DNA of 64,000 nucleotides from assembly GCA_965221185.1 (NCBI GenBank), contig OZ244866.1:2976001-3040000 (forward strand), written 5' to 3'. A model generated the notes under the pieces. That model was not told the origin of the DNA. It searched no databases and saw nothing but the letters and a program-made list of their open reading frames with translations. This document shows positions 10,461 to 18,941 of this stretch, piece after piece; the stretch's first letter is position 1; every line of letters begins with the position of its first letter. The DNA comes from Aldehydirespirator sp965221185. Its GTDB lineage: Bacteria; Actinomycetota; Acidimicrobiia; Acidimicrobiales; Aldehydirespiratoraceae. Both the position numbers and the translations under genes were made by a program.

Positions 10461-10916
10461 CTAGCGGGAGCCGTAGGACTGCTGGGGGACGCCCCTCATC
10501 AGCGAGAAATGGCCCTGCACGCCCCGCCACGGGCCGGCGACAGAGTCCCGAACGAGCACGAACGAGCAGCGGCCGGGGCGGTCGAAGGGCGTGCCGTCCT
10601 CGGAGTAGCCCGTCGAGGTCCAGGTGACCATCACCGTGGCCATCAGCCGGTCTGGAGAGGTGCGGCAGCGCATCTTGTCGGTGAGCAGGACGAAGTCGGT
10701 CATGGTGGGCCAAACGTTGCGCCATTGACCGTTGACGAAGTGATCCACACCGACCACCACGTCGGTCCAGGTGCTGAAGCTGTTCACCTCGGGGTCCATC
10801 ATGGCTCCGGCGTCGTCGTAGCGGAGGTTGGCCACGTGGCCGGAGAACCGGTCCACCCACTCCTTGAGCGACTGCTCGTCGGCGGTCGGGGACTCTGCGG
10901 CGGTTGGGGCGTTCAT
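10461..10916 (-). CDS. Nuclear transport factor 2/SnoaL-like protein
   Basis: 151 residues. After a short variable tail, residues about 15-145 show the cone-shaped NTF2-like pattern: a helix (LKEWVDRFSGHVANLRY), a DPEVNSFSTW segment, and antiparallel strands with FVLLTDKMRCR and ATVMVTWTSTGY. Members include small isomerases, dehydratases and ligand carriers. Start ATG 10916 is 27 bases after the stop of the flavoprotein gene, with which it is likely co-transcribed. Confidence 0.7.
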   Translation of the reverse strand: MNAPTAAESPTADEQSLKEWVDRFSGHVANLRYDDAGAMMDPEVNSFSTWTDVVVGVDHFVNGQWRNVWPTMTDFVLLTDKMRCRTSPDRLMATVMVTWTSTGYSEDGTPFDRPGRCSFVLVRDSVAGPWRGVQGHFSLMRGVPQQSYGSR

Positions 10917-10943
10917 GGTGCGGTCCTGCCTTGTTCTGGGCGC

Positions 10944-12251
10944 TCAGGCGATCGGCCCGAGGACCCTATCGGTGTAGCTGTTTGAGAAGGTCCCGGCCGG
11001 GTCGAGCTCCAACCGGACCCGCTGGAACACATCCCACTCCGGATACAGGGGGGCCAGGGACCGGTGGTCGTGGAAGTGGAGCTTGCCCCAGTGGGGCCGG
11101 CCGGAGTAGTCGGCCGCGATGGCCTCCACTCCCTGGAAATAGGCCAGGTACGGGGTGCCCGTGTACACGTGGCAGGCGAACCAGCCGGTGGCGCGGCCAT
11201 GGGCAGTGGACAGCGGGATGTCATCGGCCGCGGACACACGGACCTCGATGGGGAAGGTGATCGGCGAGGACAGGCTGCTGACCAGATCCCTGACCCGGCG
11301 GACGGCCTCGGGCAGCGCGGTGCGGGGGACGGCGTACTCCATCTCGTAGAAGCGCACGAACCGGCTCGACACCAGCACCCGGTGACTGGCGTCCACGTAG
11401 TCCCGCTGGACCACGGCCCCGCGGGTGAGCTTGGACATCGCCGGCACCAGCGACGGGAAGCGACGGACGGTGCGATTGGCCAGGCCGAACACGACGTTCT
11501 CGTAGAGGAGCTTGTCCCGGACCTCAGCAAGCCGGGGCTGGGGGCGGCGGGGCTCGCCAGTGTGGTTGTTGCGCTTGACGTGAGCGTGGCGCGATCCGGG
11601 CATCCAGAAGAACTCCATGTGATCGTGGCTGGCCACGTGCTGCTCGAAGCCGTCGAGCAAGTCGTCCAGCGGCTCTACCGTCTCCACCGCGTGGAGGTCG
11701 AAGGCGGGGACGCACTGCAGGGTCATCCGGGTGACGATCCCGAGGGCACCGACCCCCACCCGGGCCACCCGCAGCAGATCGGGCCGCTCGTGCTCGTCGC
11801 AGCGGATCAGCTCGCCCCGGCCGTCGACGATCTCCATGCCGACGATCGTGGTAGCCAGGTTGCCGAGGCCCAGGCCGGTGCCGTGGGTGGCGGTGGCGGT
11901 GGCCCCGGCCAGGGACTGGCGGTCGATGTCGCCCAGGTTGGGCATGGCCAGCCCGGCCTCGTGCAGCCGCCGGTTGAGGGCATCGAGGCGGATTCCTGCC
12001 TGCACGGTCACCCGGCCGCGCTGAGCGTCGATGCTCTCGACCGCGGCCAGGCGGTCGAGCGACACGAGAATCCCGTGGGTGCAGGCCGCGTCGGTGAATG
12101 AGTGGCCCGCCCCCACCGCCTTCACCGTCAGCCCACCCTCGGCGGCCCGCCTGACGATCGCGGCCACCTCCTCGGGCGAGCGGGGCTCGAGGATCTCCTG
12201 GGGAACGCACACCTGGTTCCCGGCCCAATTTCGGAAGGTCGACGATCCCAT
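10944..12251 (-). CDS. FAD-linked D-arabinono-1,4-lactone oxidase family protein
   Basis: 435 residues. The N-terminal VAO-type FAD domain contains VGAGHSFTDAACT near 46-58 and ATATATHGTGLG for the flavin pyrophosphate. The C-terminal ALO domain carries HWGKLHFHD and FSNSYTDRVLG at the end, typical of L-gulonolactone and arabinono-lactone oxidases. The family oxidises aldonolactones or polyols with O2 or another acceptor. The start is unusual: repeat copy A ends 6 bases before ATG 12251, so the element supplies the whole leader, including a GCGGGA ribosome-site-like run. Confidence 0.85.
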   Translation of the reverse strand: MGSSTFRNWAGNQVCVPQEILEPRSPEEVAAIVRRAAEGGLTVKAVGAGHSFTDAACTHGILVSLDRLAAVESIDAQRGRVTVQAGIRLDALNRRLHEAGLAMPNLGDIDRQSLAGATATATHGTGLGLGNLATTIVGMEIVDGRGELIRCDEHERPDLLRVARVGVGALGIVTRMTLQCVPAFDLHAVETVEPLDDLLDGFEQHVASHDHMEFFWMPGSRHAHVKRNNHTGEPRRPQPRLAEVRDKLLYENVVFGLANRTVRRFPSLVPAMSKLTRGAVVQRDYVDASHRVLVSSRFVRFYEMEYAVPRTALPEAVRRVRDLVSSLSSPITFPIEVRVSAADDIPLSTAHGRATGWFACHVYTGTPYLAYFQGVEAIAADYSGRPHWGKLHFHDHRSLAPLYPEWDVFQRVRLELDPAGTFSNSYTDRVLGPIA

Positions 12252-12257
12252 CTTGTT

Positions 12258-12357
12258 TCCCGCTCCTGTTCGCTGCGCTCACGGGCCGCTCGGGCCACGG
12301 CCTCGCTCAACGTCTTACTGACATTCTCGTGGACTGTGGCCTATCCGCTCGGCCTCT
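12258..12357 (-). repeat. 100-bp bipartite element, copy A
   Basis: On the minus strand it reads AGAGGCCGAGCGG, 36 variable bases, then a 51-base block starting GAGCGAGGCCGTGGCC and ending GAGCGGGA. It fills nearly the whole gap between two minus-strand genes, ending 6 bases before the flavoprotein start and beginning 4 bases after the preceding gene's stop. One base differs from the majority 51-base block. Confidence 0.9.
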
Positions 12358-12361
12358 GCGG

Positions 12362-13372
12362 TCACCAGTGACGAAGATCGATGGGCCAGCAGTCCACCAC
12401 ATCGTCACCGTCCACCACCCAGTAGCGCTGGTGGCGGGCGACGGTCGGGTCGAGGTGCCCGGGCAGCAGCCTCACCCGATTGCCGAGGGCCAGGGTGCCT
12501 TCGGGGTCCAGCAGGGTGGTGTGCTCGTCGGAGACGAAGGCGATCTCGCCGCCGGGCCATGACGGCGGCCCGTGGTCCATGCCGAAGGTTTTGAGACCGG
12601 CATCGGCCACAGCCCACCGGCCGGGGGTTGCCGAGATCACAGTGGCCAGCACCGACACCGCTATCTCGAACGGGCTGTCCAGGCGGGCGTAGTCGGTGTC
12701 GAGCAGGCAGTACGAGCCGGCCTGGAGCTCGGTCACCCATTTGTTCACCGCGTAGGTGCCGGTTCCGCCGCCCGACACCACATCGCCCCCCACCTCACCG
12801 TGAGCCGCAAGAAGCAACTCCATCGAAGCCTGCACCCTTGCCGCCTTGGTGTTGGCATCGGCCATCATCAGATGGCCCTCATAGCCCATCACGCCCCGGA
12901 CCTCCAGCCCCGCGGCTCGGGCCGCGCCGGCGAGGCGCCCAGCGTCGACCGGGTCGCAGCCGCAGCGCATCAGCCCGACGTTCACGTCGACGAGCACCTC
13001 GGTGACGCCTCCGGCGGCCGCGGCCGCGACGGTCGCGTCGGAGTCGACGGCCACCGTGACCCGATGGCCGGCATCGACGAGGCGGCCCAGCCGCGACGCG
13101 TCCAGCACCTCGTTGGCCAGCAACAGGTCACGACCCAGGCCGGCGGCGGCGAGGCCCTCCAACTCTCGCACGGTGGCCGCGCAGAAGCCCTTGTGGCCGG
13201 CGCCGGCGAGGATGCGGGCGATCGCGGTGGACTTGAACGCCTTCACATGGGGCCGCAGCGAGGGTCCGGGCCAGGCCGCGGCCATGGCCGCAACGTTGGC
13301 GTCGAACACGGCGCGCTCCACTACCAGGCTCGGTGTGGGGAGCTGGTCGAGGGTCTGCGGATCCGTCCTCAT
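12362..13372 (-). CDS. D-threonine aldolase/D-serine dehydratase-like PLP enzyme (fold-type III)
   Basis: 336 residues. The alanine-racemase-type barrel starts TPSLVVERAVFDANVAAM, with the PLP lysine in RPHVKAFKS near residue 44 and a phosphate-binding SGGGTGTY. The C-terminal metal site reads PGHLDPTV. D-threonine aldolases use His-x-Asp here, while D-serine dehydratases use His-x-Cys, so the sequence favours a D-threonine-aldolase-like activity on D-hydroxyamino acids. Upstream on its strand are a GTATAC box (34 bases before the ATG) and repeat copy B. Confidence 0.82.
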   Translation of the reverse strand: MRTDPQTLDQLPTPSLVVERAVFDANVAAMAAAWPGPSLRPHVKAFKSTAIARILAGAGHKGFCAATVRELEGLAAAGLGRDLLLANEVLDASRLGRLVDAGHRVTVAVDSDATVAAAAAGGVTEVLVDVNVGLMRCGCDPVDAGRLAGAARAAGLEVRGVMGYEGHLMMADANTKAARVQASMELLLAAHGEVGGDVVSGGGTGTYAVNKWVTELQAGSYCLLDTDYARLDSPFEIAVSVLATVISATPGRWAVADAGLKTFGMDHGPPSWPGGEIAFVSDEHTTLLDPEGTLALGNRVRLLPGHLDPTVARHQRYWVVDGDDVVDCWPIDLRHW

Positions 13373-13406
13373 GGGCCGGATCCGCTCAGGAGTCGATCCG
13401 AATGCG

Positions 13407-13412
13407 GTATAC
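13407..13412. promoter_or_regulatory. GTATAC box between the aldolase and LLM genes
   Basis: It reads GCGGTATACAGG on the plus strand, 34 bases before the minus-strand aldolase ATG (13372) and upstream of the plus-strand LLM gene. It could serve either divergent gene. Confidence 0.4.
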
Positions 13413-13462
13413 AGGCATCATGACAATTCGAAACTACGCGGACACGTGCGACTGCGTCGCGA

Positions 13463-13549
13463 TCAAACATCGTGACTCCCGCTCTTGTTCGCTGCGCTCA
13501 CGGGCCGCTCGGGCCACGGCCTCGCTCGATGACTCGTGGAGCCTCTCAT
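13463..13549 (-). other. Candidate 28-residue leader ORF inside and beyond repeat copy B
   Basis: ATG at 13549 sits at base 15 of the 36-base variable segment, as in copies D and H. The frame reads through the conserved block (RARPWPERPVSAANKSG) and ends with TGA at 13463, upstream of the aldolase gene. It may be a leader peptide or a by-product of the repeat. Confidence 0.25.
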
Positions 13550-13576
13550 GATTGGCGGCCCCTCCGCTCGGCCTCT
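13477..13576 (-). repeat. 100-bp bipartite element, copy B
   Basis: Same 13-36-51 architecture. On its sense strand it points to the aldolase gene (start 13372, 104 bases away). On the other strand it overlaps the first codons of the LLM oxidoreductase, supplying both candidate ATGs. Confidence 0.9.
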
Positions 13577-14546
13577 CACTCGCTTCGGGTTCAACATCCC
13601 CAGCTTCACGTACCTGGGCATCGACGACGCTGACCTGTTCAGCGCGGTGTGCGCCGCCGCCGCCACCGCCGAGAACAGCGGATTCGACTCGCTGTGGGTG
13701 ATGGACCACTTCCACCAGATACCGGCGATGGGCTCCGACCACGAGCCGATGCTCGAGCCCTACACCCTGCTGGCGGCCCTGGCCCCCTGGACCCGCACCG
13801 CCCGGCTGGGCGCGCTGGTCACCGGCGTCACCTACCGCAACCCGGCCCTGCTGGCCAAGACGGTCACCACCCTCGACATCGTGTCGGGCGGCCGGGCGGT
13901 GCTCGGCATCGGCGCGGCCTGGTTCGAGGCCGAGCACATCGCCTACGGCTACGACTTCCCGCCAGTGGGCGAGCGCATGGACCGGCTGGAGGACGCGGTG
14001 CAGATCTGCCGGGCCATGTTCACGGGCGGTCCGGCCAACGTGTCGGGGACCCGCCACCGGGTGGTCAACGCGATGAACCGGCCCCGGCCGATCAACCCGG
14101 GCGGGCCGCCAATCCTGGTGGGCGGTGGCGGCGAGCGGCGCCTCCTGGCCATCGTGGCCCGCCACGCCGACGCCTGCAACATCTTCGGCGACCCGGCCGG
14201 AGTGCGCCACAAGCTCGACGTGCTCGAGGCCCACTGCGAGCGGGTGGGCCGGGACCCGGCCGAGATATCCAAGACACGGCTCGGCGCGCTGGTCATGGCC
14301 GACACCGCCGCGGACGCGGCCCGCATCGGCGCGGAGCTGCGGGACAAGCGCAACATGAGCATGGAGAAGTACCGGGGCTACGCGGTGGAGGGCGACCGCG
14401 ACGGCGTGTGCGAGCAGGTGGCGGCATTGTTCGACGCCGGGCTCGACGGGCTGATCTTCAACGTGCACGACGCCACCGACCTCGGCGCCATCGCCGAGGC
14501 GGGAACAGTGCTGCGGGACAACTTCCGCTCCGGCCCCTCGGCATGA
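13536..14546 (+). CDS. LLM-class (luciferase-like) flavin- or F420-dependent oxidoreductase
   Basis: 336 residues. Family features are DSLWVMDHFHQIP near 48-60, RTARLGALVTGVTYRNPALLAKTVTTLD, SGGRAVLGIGAAW, and PILVGGGGERRLL. Related actinobacterial enzymes use F420H2 or FMN to oxidise or reduce varied small molecules; no substrate can be given. ATG 13536 and the in-frame ATG 13548 both lie inside repeat copy B, so residues 1 to about 13 are encoded by the repeat; no other start codon is available before the conserved TRFGFNIPSF. A second LLM gene is at 21430-22296. Confidence 0.82.
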   Translation: MEPLMIGGPSARPLTRFGFNIPSFTYLGIDDADLFSAVCAAAATAENSGFDSLWVMDHFHQIPAMGSDHEPMLEPYTLLAALAPWTRTARLGALVTGVTYRNPALLAKTVTTLDIVSGGRAVLGIGAAWFEAEHIAYGYDFPPVGERMDRLEDAVQICRAMFTGGPANVSGTRHRVVNAMNRPRPINPGGPPILVGGGGERRLLAIVARHADACNIFGDPAGVRHKLDVLEAHCERVGRDPAEISKTRLGALVMADTAADAARIGAELRDKRNMSMEKYRGYAVEGDRDGVCEQVAALFDAGLDGLIFNVHDATDLGAIAEAGTVLRDNFRSGPSA

Positions 14547-14592
14547 GCGCCGCCCGCTGCGGAACCGGCAGCCCGCGGCCAAGCGTTCCTAG

Positions 14593-15801
14593 GTGACCCA
14601 GACAGCAAGCGGGCCTGAGCCTCCGGGCGAGCCGGCGCGGCCGGTCGTGTCGCTCGTGTCTTCGGTTTCATCGCAGACCGCGGCGATGTTCCCGGCGTTC
14701 GGGCTGGGGGCGCTGGCACTGCCGATGGGCGACGACCTGGGCTTCACCGAGGCCGGTCTGGGCTCGGCGGTGGCCGTCTTCTTCCTGCTGGCTGCGGTGA
14801 CCTCGCCCCACGCCGGGACGCTCACCGACCGGCTCGGCCCGCAGCGGTCGCTGCGGGTGGCCAACCTCTGTAGCGGCGCCGCGCTGCTGGCGATGGCCTT
14901 CGTCGTGCAGTCCTACTGGCTGCTGCTGGTGGCACTGGCCGTCGGGGCGATCGGGCTGACCATCGCCGGTCCCGGCACCAAGACGATGGTGGCCCGGGGC
15001 ACCGACATCCGCCGACACGGACTGTTCTTCGGCATCCAGGCCGCGGCCGTGCCGCTGGCGGTCTTCCTGGCCGGCGTGGCCGTGCCCGCCATCGGGAGCA
15101 CGCTGGGATGGCGCTGGGCCTTCGGGTTCGCGGTGACCGTGCCGCTGGCCTCGCTGGTGCTGGCCCCGCCGTACGGGGCCCGGCCCGGCCACACGGTCAG
15201 GACCGGGGGCGCGTCCCGGGGCCTGAGCAAGATCGACTACGGGCCGCTGACCCTGATCGGGCTGGCCGCGGCGCTGGGCTCGGCCGCGGCCACCACCATG
15301 GCCGCGTTCTTTGTGTCGGCCGCGACGGACGCCGGCATTGCCGAGGGTCTCGCCGGAGGCCTGCTGGCGGTGGCCAGCGGCCTGCCGATTGCCACCCGGA
15401 TCGCGGCCGGCTATCTGGCGGACCGCTTCGAGTCGGGGCACCTGCGGATCGTGTCGCTGCTGCTGGGCACCAGCACGCTGGGCTATCTGGCCGCGGCCAC
15501 CGGCTCGAAGGTCCTGGTCCCGTTGGGGGCCATGTTCGCGCTGGGTGTCGGTTGGGCCTGGAGCGGCTTGATGGTCCACTCAGTGATCCGGGCCTACCGG
15601 GACTCTCCCGGAGCGGCCACCGGCATGACCTCGGGGGGTCTCAACGTCGGCGGGGTGATCGGCCCGTTCGCGTTCGGCCTGCTGGCGGAGCGGGCCTCCT
15701 ACACAGCGGGATTCCTGATGATCGCGGCCTGCGCCCTGCTGGCCGCACTGGCCGCCGACGCGGGCCGCCGACGCCTGGTCCGCATGGGCGCCAACCCCTG
15801 A
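14593..15801 (+). CDS. MFS transporter
   Basis: 402 residues from GTG 14593, about 12 hydrophobic segments. The loop after TM2 carries the MFS signature TLTDRLGPQRS, and TM11 is rich in Gly (GMTSGGLNVGGVIGPFAFG). The carrier lies in the inner membrane and exchanges an unknown small molecule. It starts 46 bases after the LLM gene and is probably co-transcribed, which suggests import or export of that enzyme's substrate or product. Related carriers in this window start at 33450 and 60794. Confidence 0.85.
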   Translation: MTQTASGPEPPGEPARPVVSLVSSVSSQTAAMFPAFGLGALALPMGDDLGFTEAGLGSAVAVFFLLAAVTSPHAGTLTDRLGPQRSLRVANLCSGAALLAMAFVVQSYWLLLVALAVGAIGLTIAGPGTKTMVARGTDIRRHGLFFGIQAAAVPLAVFLAGVAVPAIGSTLGWRWAFGFAVTVPLASLVLAPPYGARPGHTVRTGGASRGLSKIDYGPLTLIGLAAALGSAAATTMAAFFVSAATDAGIAEGLAGGLLAVASGLPIATRIAAGYLADRFESGHLRIVSLLLGTSTLGYLAAATGSKVLVPLGAMFALGVGWAWSGLMVHSVIRAYRDSPGAATGMTSGGLNVGGVIGPFAFGLLAERASYTAGFLMIAACALLAALAADAGRRRLVRMGANP

Positions 15802-15825
15802 CCGCGCGCCGCGCCGACCAGCCGG

Positions 15826-16392
15826 TTACGCCCAACCCTCCGGGCGGTGGTCCTTCCAGGCCCTGACCTTGGCCCGGGCCCGCTGCTCCTCTGTGCGGTC
15901 GGGCCGTCGGTGCGGAAGCTGGAGCGGCGGGAGTCCAGCGGCCCGCCGGTCGAAGTAGGTCTTTATCCGCTGAAGCTCGTCGTGAACGTCCTGCTTCAGC
16001 CAGTCGCGGCCGTAGCGCTCGATCAACGGGCCGAAGGGGCCCTTGAACCGGAAGTGATAGCTGTGCGTGACGAGCGATCCGCCGCTGAACGGCTGGGCCG
16101 TGAGCCCTCCCCGCATCCACACCAGGCGATCCGTCAACCAGGGACCAGCGCTCTCAAAGGTGACCGACAACCACCGGTCGAGCTTGACCGACTGGCGCTG
16201 CTTGGGGCTGCGAATGCCTCGCATCGAGCCCCGGAAGACAACGAACCCGTTCCCGTCAGCATCGATCGGCGGGTTCTCGTACACCCTGACGATCTTGTTG
16301 TCGAACACCATGTAGGCCCGCAGATCGCAGACCAACTCAAGCACCTCTCGTGGCGTGGCTGCCACCTGGACGGAATGTTCGGCCGACAGCAT
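15826..16392 (-). CDS. SRPBCC-like protein
   Basis: 188 residues. The start, HSVQVAATPREVLELVCDLRAYMVF, and the strands around RLVWMRGGLTAQPFSGGSLVTHSYHF fit a START-like ligand-binding fold. A basic, charged C-terminal tail (about 150-188, RPDRTEEQRARAKVRAWK) is extra. Function unknown. It is convergent with the MFS gene (24-base gap) and lies 42 bases after the FtsH-like gene's stop on the same strand. Confidence 0.65.
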   Translation of the reverse strand: MLSAEHSVQVAATPREVLELVCDLRAYMVFDNKIVRVYENPPIDADGNGFVVFRGSMRGIRSPKQRQSVKLDRWLSVTFESAGPWLTDRLVWMRGGLTAQPFSGGSLVTHSYHFRFKGPFGPLIERYGRDWLKQDVHDELQRIKTYFDRRAAGLPPLQLPHRRPDRTEEQRARAKVRAWKDHRPEGWA

Positions 16393-16434
16393 CTCCAGCC
16401 ACGGTAGCCCGCTGCGGGAGGCTCCGCCCCGGGG

Positions 16435-18939
16435 TCAGTCGTCTTGGTTGGTGGAGCTGTTGGGGCTGGAGGACTCGGCGCTGGCGGCCGCGCCGACGGG
16501 GACGGCAACCGCCTCCACCAGGCGACCGGTCATGCCCGCGATCTTGGGCAGCGGCGGAAGCGGATGGATCCCGCCGCTGCGGCGCAACTCCAGCACGGCG
16601 CTGTGATAGTCCTCGAGGGCCCTGATGGCCTCGGGCGTGTAGTAGCCCCGACCGTCGAGGAAAGGCCCCACGTTGCGGTCGACGATGGCGCTCACGTCCT
16701 CGCCGGTGATGGTCTTGTGGGTCTCCAGCGCGTGGGCCACTGCCAGCACCTCGACGCGGTTCGCCTCCAGCAGGGCCTTCGCGGCGGCGTACCGGTCGGC
16801 CAGGCGCTGCTCGATCTGGTCGCCGAGGCCAGATCGCAGCAAATCGCGCTCGGGGTCGTCGTCGTCGCCCTTGCGCTGCCCGCCGCCGATGCCGAACTGG
16901 CGCTGCACTGCGTGGCTGGCCAGAGTGTCGCCCATCCCCCAGTAGCCGGACATCATGGTGGCCAGCTGGGTGGCGTTGCGCAGATCGCCGCCCACGCCCG
17001 AGGAGTTGTCGTCGCCGAACAGCATCCGCTCGCCGGCCAGCGACGCCAGCGACACCTCCAGGTCGGACTCGTACTCCGAGCGCCAGTGGGTGAAGCGGTC
17101 CTCGGGCGGGATGTGCGACACGAAGCCGCCCACGTTGCCCCGGCGCTCGATGGTGGCCAGGTCGATCATGCGATGGCGGCTCACCCGGTGAAGGGCCACC
17201 GCATGGCAGGACTCGTGGATGGCCAGGGCATGGCGCTCGTGCTCCACATAGTCGAAGTCGTCGGCCAGCCCGTGCTCCTTAAGCTGCTTGGCCGTGATGA
17301 TGTCGGCCCAGGTAATGACCCGCCGGCCGTCGCGGATGGCGGTGATCAGGGCCTCGTTGACCATGTCCTTGATGGAGGCCCCGGTGGCGTAGGGCGTGAT
17401 GGTGGACAGCTTCTCGATGTCGTCGTCGGTCAGCACGTGATCGACCTCGTCCAGGTAGCCCTGGTAGGTGCGCTTGCGGCCCTCCTGGGTGGGATAGCCG
17501 ACCTTGTAGATCCGGTCGATGCGGCCCGGCCGCAGCATGGCCGGGTCGAGGGCCTCGGGCAGGTTCGAGGCCATCATCACCAGGATCCGGTACTTCGGGG
17601 GCGGCTTGGGCCGCATCCCCAGCATCTTGCGCACGATCCGGTTGAAGAACCCCCGGGGCTTCTTGAGGCCCGACAACTCGGACAGCAGGGCCTGCAGGGT
17701 GCCCATGCCGCCACCGCCGCCGCCCATCATCATGATCGACTCCCGCCGGGGACCGCCCCAACGCCCGCCCCAGTCCTCTCCGGAGCCGTAGGCGCCCAGG
17801 GAGCCGGCCCCGTCGTAGCCGCCCACGGCGGCCTCCTGCAGCGCCCGCTGCGCGCCCGGCGACAGGTAGGGATAGGATGAGCCGGCCTCGGTGGCGTCGC
17901 GCAGGAAGGCCGCGAACCTCTCCGAGCCGAATCCGCCGTCGCCGCCCACCGCCGCGCCCCGATTGCCCAGAGCGTCGGCCTCGTCGAAGAACACCACCAC
18001 GCCGCCGTAGCGCAGGGCCAGCTTGCGAAGCTTGCGGAACAGGCCCTTCACCTTGAGGATGCCAACCCCCATGAACATGTTGATGAAGGCACCGGGATCA
18101 ACAAACACGAAGGGTTTGCCGGTCTCGCCCGCGGCGGCCTCAGCCAGCAGCGTCTTGCCGGTGCCGGGCGGGCCGTACAGCAGGATGCCGCCCGGGGCGT
18201 AGCCCCCCACCTCCTCGATGGCCTCGGGGTTCTCCAGGAAGATCAGGTTCTCGCGCACCCGCTCCTTGACCGGGTCCTGGCCCCACACGTCGTCGAAGCG
18301 GGTGTCGATGTCGTCGGGGAAGTAGGTCTCCACGCCGCCCCGGGACAGGAACCAGAACAGCAGCACGAACTGGCTGATCATGATCAGCGGGTAGATGATC
18401 AGCCGGCCGGCCCACGGGAGCCAGGAGTGGAGGAGGCCGGGCAGGCCGATGAGAGCAGCGACGGGGTTCTGGTCGGTGAACTGGCCGATGATCACCCCGA
18501 ACAGCAGCAGCCAGAACAGGATCCGCAGCACCCGCCCGATCCGGAACCGGATCCACGGATCGATGCGGGACTGGCGGCTCGCAAAAGGCCCGAACACCTT
18601 GAACTTCCAGAACCGGTAGTAGCCCGACCAGTGCTCCGCCACCAAGAAGTGGAGCTGGCGGAGAACCTCGAGCGCCAGCAGGACCCAGACCCAGGCCTGC
18701 CTCTCGACGGTCTCCCAGAACCCGTCGGCCACCGACTTGATGGGATTGGTGTTGAGCTTCTGCCACCAGAAGAAGCCGAAGAGCACCGATCCCAGGATCA
18801 GGTACTTGGAGCGGTCCCAGGGGTCGAGGCGCTTGCGGGTCCTGCGCTCGGCGTCGCGGGGCCGCGACGTGGTGGAGCCGAGATTCAGCACCGCATCCGC
18901 CGACGGCGCGGAGGCAGGCTTCCTGCGACGCAGCCGCAC
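16435..18939 (-). CDS. Membrane-anchored FtsH-like AAA+ zinc metalloprotease
   Basis: 834 residues from GTG 18939, chosen because it lies 2 bases after the lipoprotein stop. About four hydrophobic segments lie in residues 45-200. The AAA module has Walker A GPPGTGKT at 256-263, Walker B FFDEAD with DE at 319-320, and SRH LRPGRIDR. Between Walker B and SRH is a Gly-rich insertion (roughly 330-440, with MMMGGGGGGMG) that standard FtsH lacks. The protease zinc site is HESCH at 575-579, with a likely third ligand Asp652 in GGDLRNAT. It should degrade membrane or misfolded proteins with ATP. Probably a paralogue rather than housekeeping FtsH. Confidence 0.88.
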   Translation of the reverse strand: MRLRRRKPASAPSADAVLNLGSTTSRPRDAERRTRKRLDPWDRSKYLILGSVLFGFFWWQKLNTNPIKSVADGFWETVERQAWVWVLLALEVLRQLHFLVAEHWSGYYRFWKFKVFGPFASRQSRIDPWIRFRIGRVLRILFWLLLFGVIIGQFTDQNPVAALIGLPGLLHSWLPWAGRLIIYPLIMISQFVLLFWFLSRGGVETYFPDDIDTRFDDVWGQDPVKERVRENLIFLENPEAIEEVGGYAPGGILLYGPPGTGKTLLAEAAAGETGKPFVFVDPGAFINMFMGVGILKVKGLFRKLRKLALRYGGVVVFFDEADALGNRGAAVGGDGGFGSERFAAFLRDATEAGSSYPYLSPGAQRALQEAAVGGYDGAGSLGAYGSGEDWGGRWGGPRRESIMMMGGGGGGMGTLQALLSELSGLKKPRGFFNRIVRKMLGMRPKPPPKYRILVMMASNLPEALDPAMLRPGRIDRIYKVGYPTQEGRKRTYQGYLDEVDHVLTDDDIEKLSTITPYATGASIKDMVNEALITAIRDGRRVITWADIITAKQLKEHGLADDFDYVEHERHALAIHESCHAVALHRVSRHRMIDLATIERRGNVGGFVSHIPPEDRFTHWRSEYESDLEVSLASLAGERMLFGDDNSSGVGGDLRNATQLATMMSGYWGMGDTLASHAVQRQFGIGGGQRKGDDDDPERDLLRSGLGDQIEQRLADRYAAAKALLEANRVEVLAVAHALETHKTITGEDVSAIVDRNVGPFLDGRGYYTPEAIRALEDYHSAVLELRRSGGIHPLPPLPKIAGMTGRLVEAVAVPVGAAASAESSSPNSSTNQDD

Positions 18940-18941
18940 CC

